Positions 14,302-22,961 of a DNA stretch of 64,000 bases are shown here, piece by piece. A model generated the notes under the pieces. That model saw only the letters and a program-made list of their open reading frames with translations. It did not search any database and was not told where the DNA came from. Both the position numbers and the translations under genes were made by a program. Positions within the stretch are counted from its first letter, which is position 1; each line of letters opens with the position of its first letter. Source of the stretch: Xylophilus sp042867185 (GTDB lineage: Bacteria; Pseudomonadota; Gammaproteobacteria; Burkholderiales; Burkholderiaceae_C); the NCBI GenBank assembly GCA_042867185.1, contig JBHZQV010000011.1, forward strand, positions 1 through 64,000, in the 5' to 3' direction.

Positions 14302-16539
14302 TCAGACGCCGATGCGGCCGCCGTCGTTCTTGGTGATCACCACCGTGGCCGAGCGGGGACGGCTGGCGCCGCCATCGGGCCAGTGGCTGCCGAACGAGGC
14401 CGGGTTGGCATAGTCCGGCCGGGTTTCCTCGCCCGGGTGCTGCACGTTGATGAAGATCGCGCGGCCGTCGCCCGATTCGGCGATGCCGGTGATCTCGCAC
14501 TCCTTCGGGCCGACCAGGAAGCGGCGCAGCGTGGTGCCGGGGGCGGCGCCGACCAGGGTCTGCTGCTCGCGGGTGGTGGTGCCGCTGGTGTTGACCACGG
14601 TGCGGGCACCGCCGTCGCCCACCTGGCCGGGCACCGCCGCCAGCAGCATGCAGTTGGTGACGTCGGTGTAGGCACCGTCGTCGGTCTCCAGCCACAGCAG
14701 GCCGGGGACCGCCTGGCTGAACCACATGCCGTCGGGGCTGGAGAAATCGTTGTCGGCGGTGAGGTTCGACAGGTTGACGTTGCTGCTGGCGGTGGAGCGG
14801 GCACCGAACAGGTACACGTCCCAGCGGAAGCTGGTGGCGGCCGGGTTGCGGGCGGTGTCGGCCAGGCGGATCACGTGGCCGTTGGGGTTGCCGGTCTGCG
14901 CGGTGGCGGCCGGGCCCTTCGGGTCGTTGTAGAAGCGCGGGTTGGCGGCGTCGGTCGCGGTGATCGGGCGGGATGCGGCGTTGGTGTTGGTCAACGTCAG
15001 GTACATGTCGCCGTTGCGCGGGTTGACGGCCGTCCACTCGGGGCGGTCCATCTTGGTGGCGCCGGCCACGTCGGCGGCCAGGCGTGCGTTGATCAGCACG
15101 TCGGCGGCGTCGGCGAAGGCGTAGGTGGCGTTGGTGCCGTTGATGCCGTTTACGCCCAGCTTCAGCTCCAGCCAGGTGCCGCTGCCGTCGGCGTTGAAGC
15201 GCGCGACGTAGAGGCGGCCGTCGTCCATGTACTTGTCGCCGGCGGCCAGGCCGCCGTTGGTGTCGGCCGCGTCCCAGTTCCGGGTCGAGACGAACTTGTA
15301 GAGGTACTCGTTGCGCGAGTCGTCGCCCATGTACCAGACCAGCGGCTGGCCGGCGACGACCGGGCCCAGGCAGGCGCCTTCGTGGCCCAGGCGGCCGAGG
15401 GCGGTGCGCTTGCGCGGCACCGAATCGGGGGTGAACGGGTCGATCTCGACCACCCAGCCGTAGGTGTTGGCGACGTTGCGGAAGTCGGCCGCGGCGCTGG
15501 CGCCGGCGACTTCGGCGACCCAGCGGCCGTAGAGGCGGTCGGTGGTGTCGGGCGTGACGGTGGCCCACAGTTCGCGGCCGGTGCCGGTGACGCCGTAGCG
15601 GGCGAAGGCGGTGCGTTCCTTGGCGGTGCGCTTCGGATCGTCGGTGGCGGCGATGCGGCGGAAGTAGCCGGCCCAGTTCTCTTCGCAGGTCAGGTAGGTG
15701 CCCCACGGCGTGGTGCCGTTGGCGCAGTTGTTGACCGTGCCGCGGGTGCGGCGGCCGTCGGTCGCGTACTGGGTCACCAGCGCGGCGTTGCCGGCGGCAG
15801 GGCCCGACAGGATCATCGGCGTGAGGGTGTGGACCCGGCGGTTGAAGCGCGAATCACGGGTGTAGGCCCAGGCGCCGGTGGCGCCCTGCGCCACCTCGAC
15901 GACGCTGACGCCGTGCAGGTAGAACTCGCGCAGCACTTCCTCGGCCACGGTGCGGGCCTGCGCGTTGCCGGTGCCCACGATGGTCTGGCCGCGCGGGTGC
16001 AGGTACGACGGCGTGATCGCCTCGTGGTTCATCACCAGCAGGCCGCGGTTGGCGCCCTTGTCGTCGCGGCTGCCGGCGGCGTTCATGCCGAAGAAGGTCA
16101 TGCCGTCGTGGTGGTCGCCGGCGCGGCGGTCGTAGGTGCTGGCAGCGTCGGTGCCGTCGTTGCGGAACGCTGGGACGTCGGCGGCCAGCGGGTCGCCCAG
16201 GCGGTACAGCACGCTGGCGGTGTAGCCGGCGGGCACCACCACCACGTCGGCCAGGCTTTTGGCCACGGCGTTGAAGCCCAGCACCGGCAGGGGCGAGCCG
16301 ATCGTGTCGCTGCCGCCCGGGGTGGAGACGCTGCCGCCACCCCCGTCGCCGCCACCACCGCAGCCGGCCAGCGCCACGCTGCCGAGCAGGGCCGAGCCCG
16401 CGGTGCCCACGCCCATGCGCAGCATGCCGCGGCGCGAGAGGCGCGCCGGGATCATGCTGTCGAGCGAAGGATTGGTCGTGTTGTTGTAGCCGATGTCATC
16501 CGGATCGATGACGGGCGCGGAAATATGCTTCGCGTTCAT
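14302..16539 (-). CDS. PhoX-family (DUF839) phosphatase, Tat-exported
   Basis: 745 residues from the ATG at 16539; the longer frame upstream adds 40 residues that do not look like a leader. PhoX enzymes are calcium/iron-dependent periplasmic alkaline phosphatases. Residues 33-60 hold a twin-arginine signal (LSRRGMLRMG) followed by a hydrophobic stretch ending LAGC, so the protein may also be lipidated. A glycine-rich linker follows, then the family blocks TFFGMNAAGS, GLLVMNHEAITP, GTVNNCANGTTPWGTYLTCEENW, WVVEIDPFTPDS, ALGRLGHEGA and YMGDDSRNEYLYKF, with the terminal FINVQHPGEE. Phosphate release from organic esters is the expected function. It stands alone, convergent with the AP2 gene; no pho box was identified. 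Confidence 0.9.
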   Translation of the reverse strand: MNAKHISAPVIDPDDIGYNNTTNPSLDSMIPARLSRRGMLRMGVGTAGSALLGSVALAGCGGGGDGGGGSVSTPGGSDTIGSPLPVLGFNAVAKSLADVVVVPAGYTASVLYRLGDPLAADVPAFRNDGTDAASTYDRRAGDHHDGMTFFGMNAAGSRDDKGANRGLLVMNHEAITPSYLHPRGQTIVGTGNAQARTVAEEVLREFYLHGVSVVEVAQGATGAWAYTRDSRFNRRVHTLTPMILSGPAAGNAALVTQYATDGRRTRGTVNNCANGTTPWGTYLTCEENWAGYFRRIAATDDPKRTAKERTAFARYGVTGTGRELWATVTPDTTDRLYGRWVAEVAGASAAADFRNVANTYGWVVEIDPFTPDSVPRKRTALGRLGHEGACLGPVVAGQPLVWYMGDDSRNEYLYKFVSTRNWDAADTNGGLAAGDKYMDDGRLYVARFNADGSGTWLELKLGVNGINGTNATYAFADAADVLINARLAADVAGATKMDRPEWTAVNPRNGDMYLTLTNTNAASRPITATDAANPRFYNDPKGPAATAQTGNPNGHVIRLADTARNPAATSFRWDVYLFGARSTASSNVNLSNLTADNDFSSPDGMWFSQAVPGLLWLETDDGAYTDVTNCMLLAAVPGQVGDGGARTVVNTSGTTTREQQTLVGAAPGTTLRRFLVGPKECEITGIAESGDGRAIFINVQHPGEETRPDYANPASFGSHWPDGGASRPRSATVVITKNDGGRIGV

Positions 16540-16709
16540 GCGCAGGAAACCTTTTCGTGGGGGTCGTGGGAAGCAGCGGCCACGCCGCTGTGCAAGCCCT
16601 GTGACCATAGGTAACCCGGATGAAATCCTCATGGCAGTCCGATGACGAAGCCATGACACAAGCTGACCAGCCCCGGGTTCCGCACCCGCACGCCGCCAGC
16701 GGCCGGTGG

Positions 16710-17045
16710 CTAGAAGAAGCCGCCTTCGCGCACGCAGCGCGCCCGGCCGCCGGGGATCTGGCCCTCGATCTGGGCCTCGCGCCCGTCCGCGCCGAAGCCG
16801 GTCTGCACCCGCACCTGCGGGTTGCTGAACACCGCCTGCTCGGGCCCGATGCCGCCCGCGTCGCGCAGCAGCAGCTCGGCGCCGCGGTAGCCCTGCAGCG
16901 TGGCGCTTTCGGCGGCATGCACGCTCAGCCGCATGCCGTTGTCGCAGCGGTAGCGCGCGTCGCGCGCCAGGGGGCCGGTGGTGCAGCCCGCCAGCAGCGC
17001 GGCCATGCCCAGGGTGGGCCAGAGGATCGTCGGTCGTGCAAGCAT
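16710..17045 (-). CDS. MliC-family inhibitor of c-type lysozyme, lipoprotein
   Basis: 111 residues. The signal peptide ends in LLAGC, a lipobox, so the mature protein is anchored in a membrane. The MliC core is short: YRCDNGMRLSVHA, then LLLRDAGG and a C-terminal RCVREGGFF. Family members block host lysozyme in the periplasm or at the surface. The gene lies just upstream of mltA on the same strand (44 bases between them), so the two may share a transcript. The combination of a lysozyme inhibitor and a lytic transglycosylase fits cell-wall protection and turnover. Confidence 0.75.
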   Translation of the reverse strand: MLARPTILWPTLGMAALLAGCTTGPLARDARYRCDNGMRLSVHAAESATLQGYRGAELLLRDAGGIGPEQAVFSNPQVRVQTGFGADGREAQIEGQIPGGRARCVREGGFF

Positions 17046-17088
17046 GTCGTTCTCCGTGTCGTCGTCGTGTCGGTCGGGCCGGTGGCGG

Positions 17089-18252
17089 TCAGCGGGGCCA
17101 GAGCACCCAGAGCCGCAGGCCCTGCTTGAGCCGGCCGGCCACCTCGCCGGCGTCGGCGCCCCAGCCCGCGAAGTAGTCGGCCCGCACCGCGCCGATGATC
17201 GCGCTGCCGGTGTCCTGCGCCATCACCAGCTTTTGCAGCGCGGCCGACGGGCCGTACGACGCCAGCCAGACCGGCGTGCCGTACGGGATGCTGCTGCGGT
17301 CCACCGCGATCGAGCGGCCGGGCGTCAGCTCCACCCCCTGCGCGCCGCGCGGGCCGAAGCCGGCGTCCAGCCCTTCGAGCGGCTCCTCGCGGAAAAACAC
17401 GTAGCGCGGGTTGGTCCACATCAGCTCGCCGGTGCGCTGCGGGTTCTGGGCGATCCAGGCGCGGATGCCGGGCCAGGTGGCGTCGCGCGTCTGCCCCTGC
17501 TGCAGCAGCCAGCTGCCGATGCTGCGGTAGGGCTGGTCGTTGGTGCCGGCGTAGGCCAGGCGCACGGTGCGCACGCTGCCGTCGGGCTCCGACACCCGCA
17601 GCCGGCCCGACCCCTGGATGTGCAGCACCATCGCCTCGACCGGATCGGCGATCCAGGCGATCTCGCGGCCGGCCAGCGCGGCACGGGCCTCGGGCAGGGT
17701 GTCGATCTGCTGGCGGGTGTACCAGGGCTTGCGCATCGGCGACGGCATCTTGTAGAGCGGCACCGTGTGCTGCGCGGTGGGCAGCCGGCTCGCCGGGATC
17801 ACCGGCTCGTAGTAGGAGGTGAGCAGGCCCTCGGGGTTGCCGTCGGCGGCCTCCACCCGGTAGGGCTGCAGGTTCTGCACCATCCAGGCGCGCTGCTCAT
17901 CGGGCGACGCGATCGAGAGGCGCCGGATGTCGCCGCAGAGCGATGCGAAGGCCGGGCCCGGCCGCTCGCAGCTCTTGATCCAGGCGTTCCAGGCTTCGAA
18001 CAGGTTGTCCTGCTGGAAGCCCGGCAGCTCCTCCCACGGTGCGGGCACCCAGCGGCTGCGCTGCGCCGGCAGGGTGCCCGAAGGCCGGGGAACCGGCGGC
18101 GCGGTGGCGGCGGGCGGGCGCGACGGCGTCGCGGGCGTGGCCGCCGAGGGCGGCGTGGGGGCCGAAGGCTCCGGCAGTGGGCGGGTGGCGCACGCGGCGA
18201 GCGTTCCTACAATCGCCAGCGTCGTCGCAACCCGCAGGAGTCTTTTGATCAT
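17089..18252 (-). CDS. mltA: Membrane-bound lytic murein transglycosylase A
   Basis: 387 residues from ATG 18252. The signal peptide MIKRLLRVATTLAIVGTLAA ends in a lipobox with the Cys right after it, then a Pro/Ala-rich linker of about 45 residues. The MltA domain contains LTSYYEPVIPAS, VEAMVLHIQGSGRL and QPYRSIGSWL. The C-terminal 3D domain reads SIPYGTPVWL then AQDTGSAIIGAVRADYF, which holds the catalytic Asp of the family. It cleaves peptidoglycan glycan strands with formation of 1,6-anhydro ends. The start codon overlaps by 2 bases with that of a divergent small gene at 18251, so both promoters must lie within or beyond coding sequence. Confidence 0.93.
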   Translation of the reverse strand: MIKRLLRVATTLAIVGTLAACATRPLPEPSAPTPPSAATPATPSRPPAATAPPVPRPSGTLPAQRSRWVPAPWEELPGFQQDNLFEAWNAWIKSCERPGPAFASLCGDIRRLSIASPDEQRAWMVQNLQPYRVEAADGNPEGLLTSYYEPVIPASRLPTAQHTVPLYKMPSPMRKPWYTRQQIDTLPEARAALAGREIAWIADPVEAMVLHIQGSGRLRVSEPDGSVRTVRLAYAGTNDQPYRSIGSWLLQQGQTRDATWPGIRAWIAQNPQRTGELMWTNPRYVFFREEPLEGLDAGFGPRGAQGVELTPGRSIAVDRSSIPYGTPVWLASYGPSAALQKLVMAQDTGSAIIGAVRADYFAGWGADAGEVAGRLKQGLRLWVLWPR

Positions 18253-18415
18253 GGGCTTGATTTTGCTCGAAGCCTTGCTGGCGCTGGTGGTGCTGGTCGC
18301 GATCGTCTGGTGGACGATGTTCTCGGGCCGCAAGGGCGGCGAGCCGCCGCCGGCCGAGCCGCCCAGTCCGCCCGTACCGCACCGGCCGCGCGACCCGCAG
18401 GACCCGCCGGCCTGA
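18251..18415 (+). CDS. Small single-span membrane protein
   Basis: 54 residues: one hydrophobic helix (MGLILLEALLALVVLVAIVW) directly at the N-terminus, then a short basic turn FSGRKGG and a tail rich in proline and glutamate. AGGAG at 18236-18240 is a convincing ribosome site for ATG 18251. It is divergent from mltA with overlapping start codons. Its function is unknown; its size and topology suggest a membrane-tethered accessory. A chance frame is possible, but the ribosome site and membrane segment favour a real gene. Confidence 0.6.
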   Translation: MGLILLEALLALVVLVAIVWWTMFSGRKGGEPPPAEPPSPPVPHRPRDPQDPPA

Positions 18416-18546
18416 ACCGGCCGCGGGTCCGATACATGGCGATACCCACTCCGCCGACCGCGGTCGAACAATGGGCCACCACAAAAAAGGCACGCGCTCC
18501 GGCGCGGCCGCCCCGCCCCGTTTCCGTCCATCCCCAGGAGTACTCC

Positions 18547-19197
18547 ATGAAAAAAATCATCCTCGGCGCCACCGCCGCCGTCATGCTGGTCGCCGGCTGT
18601 GCCGACATGAACATGAGCGACACCCAGCGCCGCACCGCCATCGGCGCGGGCGCCGGTGCGCTCGGCGGCGCGGTGATCGGTTCCGCCACCGGCGGCCGTG
18701 CCGGCACCGGTGCGGTGATCGGCGCGGGCGTGGGCGCCCTCGGCACCTACATCTGGTCGCAGCGCATGGAGCGCCAGAAGCAGGAGATGGAAGCCGCCAC
18801 CCGCGGCACCGGCATCGGCGTCTCGCAGACGGCCGACAACCAGCTCAAGCTCGACATCCCGAGCGACATCTCCTTCGACACCGGCCGCGCCAACGTGAAG
18901 TCCAACTTCGCGCCGATCCTCGACCAGTTCGCCTCCGGCCTGCAGAACAACCCGGGCGCCACGGTGCGCATCGTCGGCCACACCGACAGCACCGGCAGCG
19001 ACGCGATCAACAACCCGCTGTCGGTCGACCGCGCCGCCAGCACCCGCGACTACCTGGTGATGCGCGGCGTCGACACCCGCCGCTTCACCATCGAAGGCCA
19101 CGGCTCGCGCCAGCCGATCGCCTCCAACGACAGCGGCGAAGGCCGTGCCCGCAACCGCCGCGTCGAGATCTACGTGGGCGAGGCACCGCGCGGCTGA
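18547..19197 (+). CDS. OmpA-family lipoprotein with glycine-zipper segment
   Basis: 216 residues. The signal peptide ends in LVAGC (Cys 18), so it is a lipoprotein. Residues 30-66 form a glycine zipper (AIGAGAGALGGAVIGSATGG) that can pack in a membrane. The C-terminal OmpA-like domain (about 98-213) has LDIPSDISFDTGRANVKSNF, VRIVGHTDSTGSD, LSVDRAASTRDYL and SNDSGEGRARNRRVEIYV, the peptidoglycan-binding pattern with the conserved Asp and Arg. It resembles YiaD-type envelope proteins that tie the outer membrane to the cell wall. A ribosome site AGGAG sits at 18537-18541. A strong hairpin terminator follows, so the gene is probably monocistronic. Confidence 0.92.
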   Translation: MKKIILGATAAVMLVAGCADMNMSDTQRRTAIGAGAGALGGAVIGSATGGRAGTGAVIGAGVGALGTYIWSQRMERQKQEMEAATRGTGIGVSQTADNQLKLDIPSDISFDTGRANVKSNFAPILDQFASGLQNNPGATVRIVGHTDSTGSDAINNPLSVDRAASTRDYLVMRGVDTRRFTIEGHGSRQPIASNDSGEGRARNRRVEIYVGEAPRG

Positions 19198-19235
19198 TCC
19201 GGACCCTTGCGGCGCCGGGCGCGATCGCCCGGCTC

Positions 19236-19275
19236 CCCATGAAGAAAGCCACCCGCGGGTGGCTTTCTTCATGGG
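19236..19275. terminator. Bidirectional terminator hairpin
   Basis: A perfect 20-bp inverted repeat centred between 19255 and 19256, with the stem core GAAAGCCACCCG and its complement. It lies between the convergent OmpA-lipoprotein gene and the response-regulator gene. The T-rich side CTTTCTTC is part of the stem. Confidence 0.85.
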
Positions 19276-19288
19276 CGCACGGCGACGG

Positions 19289-19933
19289 TCAGGCGATGTT
19301 GCGCAGCAGGTTCGCCAGCTCCACCGCCGACTTCACGTCCATCTTGTCGAACACCCGCGCCCGGTGCACCTCCACCGTGCGGACGCTGATCTCGAGCTGG
19401 TCGGCGATCAGCTTGTTGGGCAGGCCCTCGACCACCAGGCGCATCACGTCGCGCTCGCGGTCGGTCAGGTCGGTCATCCGGGCCTGGACGCCGCGGGCCG
19501 AATGGCGCTGGGCCAGCACCTCGGCCGAGCGGCGCAGGGCCTGCTCCACCCGGTCGACCAGGGCGTTGTCGGAAAAGGGTTTCTCGCAGAAATCGAAGGC
19601 GCCACGCTTGACCGCATCGACCGCGGTGGGCACGTCGCCGTGGCCGGTGAGGAACAGCACCGGCATCGCCAGGTGCAGGCCGCGCTCGACCAGGCTGTCG
19701 AACAGCGCCAGGCCGCTCATGCCGGGCATGCGCACGTCGAGCAGCAGGCAGCAGGGCTGGTCGAACATGCGGCCGGCCGTCTCGCCGCCGCCGCGCAGCA
19801 TCTGGTCGAAGGCCAGCGCGCCGTCGTAGGTTTCGCTGAGCAGCCGGCGCGAGCGCAGCAGCCAGGCCAGGCCGTCGCGCACGCCGGCATCGTCGTCCAC
19901 GACGAAGACGAGTGCATCCATTCCGGGTTCCAT
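19289..19933 (-). CDS. FixJ-type two-component response regulator
   Basis: 214 residues. The receiver domain has the acidic pocket VVDDDAG (13-15), the phospho-acceptor Asp66 in LLLDVRMPGMSG, the Thr/Ser switch in FLTGHGD and Lys118 in CEKPF. The C-terminal LuxR-type helix-turn-helix is LTDRERDVMRLVVEG, NKLIADQLEISVRTVEVHRA (about 150-205). It regulates transcription after phosphorylation. It lies 15 bases after the kinase gene on the same strand and is its obvious partner. The FixJ/DctR type of regulator with a membrane PAS kinase is often used to sense dicarboxylates or oxygen, but the ligand cannot be told here. Confidence 0.92.
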   Translation of the reverse strand: MEPGMDALVFVVDDDAGVRDGLAWLLRSRRLLSETYDGALAFDQMLRGGGETAGRMFDQPCCLLLDVRMPGMSGLALFDSLVERGLHLAMPVLFLTGHGDVPTAVDAVKRGAFDFCEKPFSDNALVDRVEQALRRSAEVLAQRHSARGVQARMTDLTDRERDVMRLVVEGLPNKLIADQLEISVRTVEVHRARVFDKMDVKSAVELANLLRNIA

Positions 19934-19948
19934 CGCAGTGCGTGCCTG

Positions 19949-22087
19949 TCATTCCGGCCCGACGGCCGGCAAGGTGAAAGAAAAGATCGTACCGCCGGTG
20001 GGGTTCGGCGCGTAGTCGAGCACGCCGCCGTGCTGCTCCACCACCGTGCGGCACAGGCTCAGGCCCAGGCCCATGCCTTCGCGCTTGGTGGTGAAGAAGG
20101 GGGTGAAGAGCTGCGCCGCCACCTCGGGCGCGATGCCGGGGCCGCGGTCGGCCACGGTGAACATCACCCAGCCGCCGCGCAGCCCCGCACCGGCGCCGCC
20201 CGCCACCCGCCGGATGCCGAAGTCGACCCGCCGCACGCCGGCACCGGCGGCGCCGCCGTCCATCGACTGCATCGCGTTGCGGGCCAGGTTGAGCAGCACC
20301 TGCTCGACCATCGTGCGGTCGCACAGCACCCGCGGCAGCCGCGGCTCCAGCGCGGTGTGCATCTCGACGTCGAGCTTGCGCGCCTGCAGGCTGGCCAGCG
20401 GCATGATCGATTCGAGCAGGTCGCGCGGATCGGTCGCTTCCTTGGCCTGGTCGCGGCGGCGGACGAAGTCGTGCACGCTGCGGATCACCCGGCCGGCGCG
20501 GTCGGCCTGCTCGGAGATGCGGCGCATCGCCACCGCGATGTCGGCGTCGTGCACGCCGCCGGCACCGGCGCCGGCCGGGTCCTGCTGCAGCAGGTTGAGC
20601 GAGCCGGTGGCGTAGCTGGCGATGGCGGCCAGCGGCTGGTTGAGCTCGTGGCTCAGCAGCGAGGCCATCTCACCGACGGTGGCGAGCCGCGCCGTCGCCT
20701 GCAGCCGCTCGTGGCTGGCGCGGGAGAGTTCCTCGATCCGGCGCTGCTCGCTCAGGTCCAGGAAAGCGCCCATCCAGCCGGTGTGCAGGCCCTGCGCGTT
20801 GATCAGCGGCGCCTCGATGATCAGCACCGGGAACCGGGTGCCGTCCTGCCGCATGAAGACCGATTCGAATCCGTGGCGTGGCGGCAGCTCGCCGGCGAAG
20901 CGGGTCGCCTGGCGGCGCAGGTAATGGTCGGCATGCTCGGGCGGCCAGTAGGGCAGCGCACCGGCGCGGCCCAGCAGCGCCTCGGGCGGGAAGCCGACCA
21001 TCTTGCAGAAGGCCGGGTTGACGTAGGTGATCCGCCCCTCCAGGTCGCGCGCGCGCAGGCCGGTGACCAGCGAATCCTCCATTGCCTTGCGGAAGGCCAG
21101 CGCGTCGGCCAGGTCGTGCTCGGCGCGCAGCCGCAGGCGGTTGTCCTTGGCCAGCATGACCAGCACCGTGACCAGCGCGATCGACATGAAGGTGACCAGC
21201 GCGGTGAGCACGTTGGGGAACACGCTGGGGGCGCCGGGCCAGTTGTCGATGCGCAGCACCAGCGCGCTGCCGGGCAGGTCCAGCAGCTGCTGGCCGCTGA
21301 AGACCCGGGTGCCGCGCCGCAGCGCGCCGTGCAGCGAGGCCAGGCGGGTGCCGTCGGGCTCGGTGAACGAGATGTCCTGGTGGCGGCTGATCTGGGTGCC
21401 GATCAGGTCCGACAGGATCTCCGGCAGGCCGTAGGTGACGACCAGGTAGCCGGCGGGCTGCGTGCCTTCAGTGAGCGGCAGGCACAGCTGCACCACCTCC
21501 AGGCCCAGGCCGTCGACATGCGGCACGAAGTAGCTCGGCGAGTAGGCCGGCCCGCCCAGCCGCCGGGCCGAGGCGCAGGTCAGCTGCATGTCGGCCGGCA
21601 TCTCGGCGGAGGGCGTGTCCAGCGCCAGGCCGCGGTAGGGCGTGTCGGAATGCACCCGCAGCCGCATGGTGGCGCTGCGCCATTCGATCCGCATGAACTC
21701 GCGCTGGCGCAGCATCAGCTCGCCGGCCGCGGCGATCCAGGCGTCGTGCGTCGGGTTGGCCGACTGCAGGGCCTGCAGGCTCTGCAGGTTGCGGGCCAGC
21801 GCGGTGCGCACGTCGGCCACCGCGTCGCTCACGTCGCGCTCCACCCGGCTCTGCACCTGGCTCGCCTCGTAGCGGCCGGCCAGCCAGACCAGGGTGCCCA
21901 GCATCGCGACGACCAGCACCGCCAGCAGCAGCCAGAGCGACCAGCGCCGCCAGGAGCCGGGCAGCCGCAGCAGCCAGCGCGCCGCGGCGGGCAGGGCCTG
22001 CGCGCCGGCATGCTCCGGTGCCGGATGCGGCATGCGCACCGTGTCCCGGTCGGCGCCGGCGGCGGGCTGCGCCGAGGCGTCGTTCAT
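19949..22087 (-). CDS. Membrane PAS-domain sensor histidine kinase
   Basis: 712 residues from ATG 22087. Two membrane helices (about 50-70 and 289-313) enclose a periplasmic sensor region of about 220 residues. A PAS domain follows (about 335-450: RITYVNPAFCKMVGF, FVMRQDGTRFP-like strand). The HisKA helix carries His480 in SLLSHELNQPLAAIASYATG and the ATPase domain has an N box (LLNLARNAMQS), DRGPGIAP and GMGLGLSLCRTVVEQHGG. The layout resembles DctS/DctB-type kinases. It overlaps the preceding amidase gene by 4 bases (ATGA) and leads into the FixJ-type regulator, so the three genes form an operon. Confidence 0.9.
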   Translation of the reverse strand: MNDASAQPAAGADRDTVRMPHPAPEHAGAQALPAAARWLLRLPGSWRRWSLWLLLAVLVVAMLGTLVWLAGRYEASQVQSRVERDVSDAVADVRTALARNLQSLQALQSANPTHDAWIAAAGELMLRQREFMRIEWRSATMRLRVHSDTPYRGLALDTPSAEMPADMQLTCASARRLGGPAYSPSYFVPHVDGLGLEVVQLCLPLTEGTQPAGYLVVTYGLPEILSDLIGTQISRHQDISFTEPDGTRLASLHGALRRGTRVFSGQQLLDLPGSALVLRIDNWPGAPSVFPNVLTALVTFMSIALVTVLVMLAKDNRLRLRAEHDLADALAFRKAMEDSLVTGLRARDLEGRITYVNPAFCKMVGFPPEALLGRAGALPYWPPEHADHYLRRQATRFAGELPPRHGFESVFMRQDGTRFPVLIIEAPLINAQGLHTGWMGAFLDLSEQRRIEELSRASHERLQATARLATVGEMASLLSHELNQPLAAIASYATGSLNLLQQDPAGAGAGGVHDADIAVAMRRISEQADRAGRVIRSVHDFVRRRDQAKEATDPRDLLESIMPLASLQARKLDVEMHTALEPRLPRVLCDRTMVEQVLLNLARNAMQSMDGGAAGAGVRRVDFGIRRVAGGAGAGLRGGWVMFTVADRGPGIAPEVAAQLFTPFFTTKREGMGLGLSLCRTVVEQHGGVLDYAPNPTGGTIFSFTLPAVGPE

Positions 22088-22899
22088 AGCCGGCGGTGGC
22101 CCAGGGCCGGCAGCTGGGCCCGCAGTTGCCGCAGCCGCCCCGCATCGAGCTGCGCCTGCACCACGCCGGCACCGGTGGCCTGCTGCGCGAGCACGCCGCC
22201 CCAGGCATCGACCAGCATGCTGTGGCCCCAGGTGCGGCGGCCGTTGGCATGCAGGCCGCCCTGCGCCGCGGCGCAGACATGCGCCAGGTTCTCGACCGCG
22301 CGGGCGCGCAGCAGCAGCTCCCAGTGCGCCTCGCCGGTCACGTGGGTGAAGGCGCTGGGCACCAGCAGCAGGTCGCAGCCCTCGGCCGCGTAGTGGCGGT
22401 ACAGCTCGGGAAATCGCAGGTCGTAGCAGACCGACAGGCCGATGCGCCAGCGGTGCCCGTCGCGCGAGGGCAGCTCGAAGGCCACCGGCGTGCCGCCGGG
22501 CACCAGGGTGCGCGCCTCGTCGAAGGCGGTCTGGCCGTCGTCGAAGCAGAAGAGGTGCATCTTGTCGTAGCGGGCCGCGCAGTGGCCGTCGGGGCCGAAC
22601 ACCAGCAGCGTGTTGTGGGCATGGGCCGGGTCGTCGGTGGCGATCGGCAGGGTGCCGCCGGCGATCCACAGGCCCAGCTCGCGCGCGGCGGTCGCCAGAA
22701 AGTCCTGGACCGGGCCCCGGCCGAAAGGCTCCTGCAGCGCCAGCTTGTCGGTGTCGTGCTGGCCCAGCACGCAGAAATACTCGGGCAGCACCGCCAGCTC
22801 GGCACCGCGGGCGGCGGCCTCTTCGAGCAGGGTGCGGGCGGCGCGCAGGTTGGCGGCGAGATCGGTGCCCGAGACCATCTGGAGGGCGGCGACATGCAT
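22084..22899 (-). CDS. Nitrilase-family carbon-nitrogen hydrolase
   Basis: 271 residues from ATG 22899, chosen because the frame upstream belongs to sequence shadowing yhdP and AAGGAGT lies about 5 bases upstream. The catalytic triad of the superfamily is in place: Glu40 in LAVLPEYF, Lys113 in YDKMHLF and Cys158 in SVCYDLRFPELYR. Bacterial relatives (YbeM, NIT2-like) hydrolyse amides such as deaminated glutathione or alpha-keto acid amides in the cytoplasm. It is the first gene of the operon with the kinase and regulator, and yhdP lies 62 bases upstream on the same strand. The exact substrate is unknown. Confidence 0.88.
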   Translation of the reverse strand: MHVAALQMVSGTDLAANLRAARTLLEEAAARGAELAVLPEYFCVLGQHDTDKLALQEPFGRGPVQDFLATAARELGLWIAGGTLPIATDDPAHAHNTLLVFGPDGHCAARYDKMHLFCFDDGQTAFDEARTLVPGGTPVAFELPSRDGHRWRIGLSVCYDLRFPELYRHYAAEGCDLLLVPSAFTHVTGEAHWELLLRARAVENLAHVCAAAQGGLHANGRRTWGHSMLVDAWGGVLAQQATGAGVVQAQLDAGRLRQLRAQLPALGHRRL

Positions 22900-22961
22900 G
22901 GACGACTCCTTCGGGAACGGTGACAGGACAAGCGGGCGGCTCGGCGGGGGCACGCCGCGGC

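Noticed and set aside
16620..19197. Plus-strand frame of 739 codons upstream of the OmpA gene
   Set aside because: Only the OmpA part from 18547 is real; the rest is antisense to mliC and mltA.
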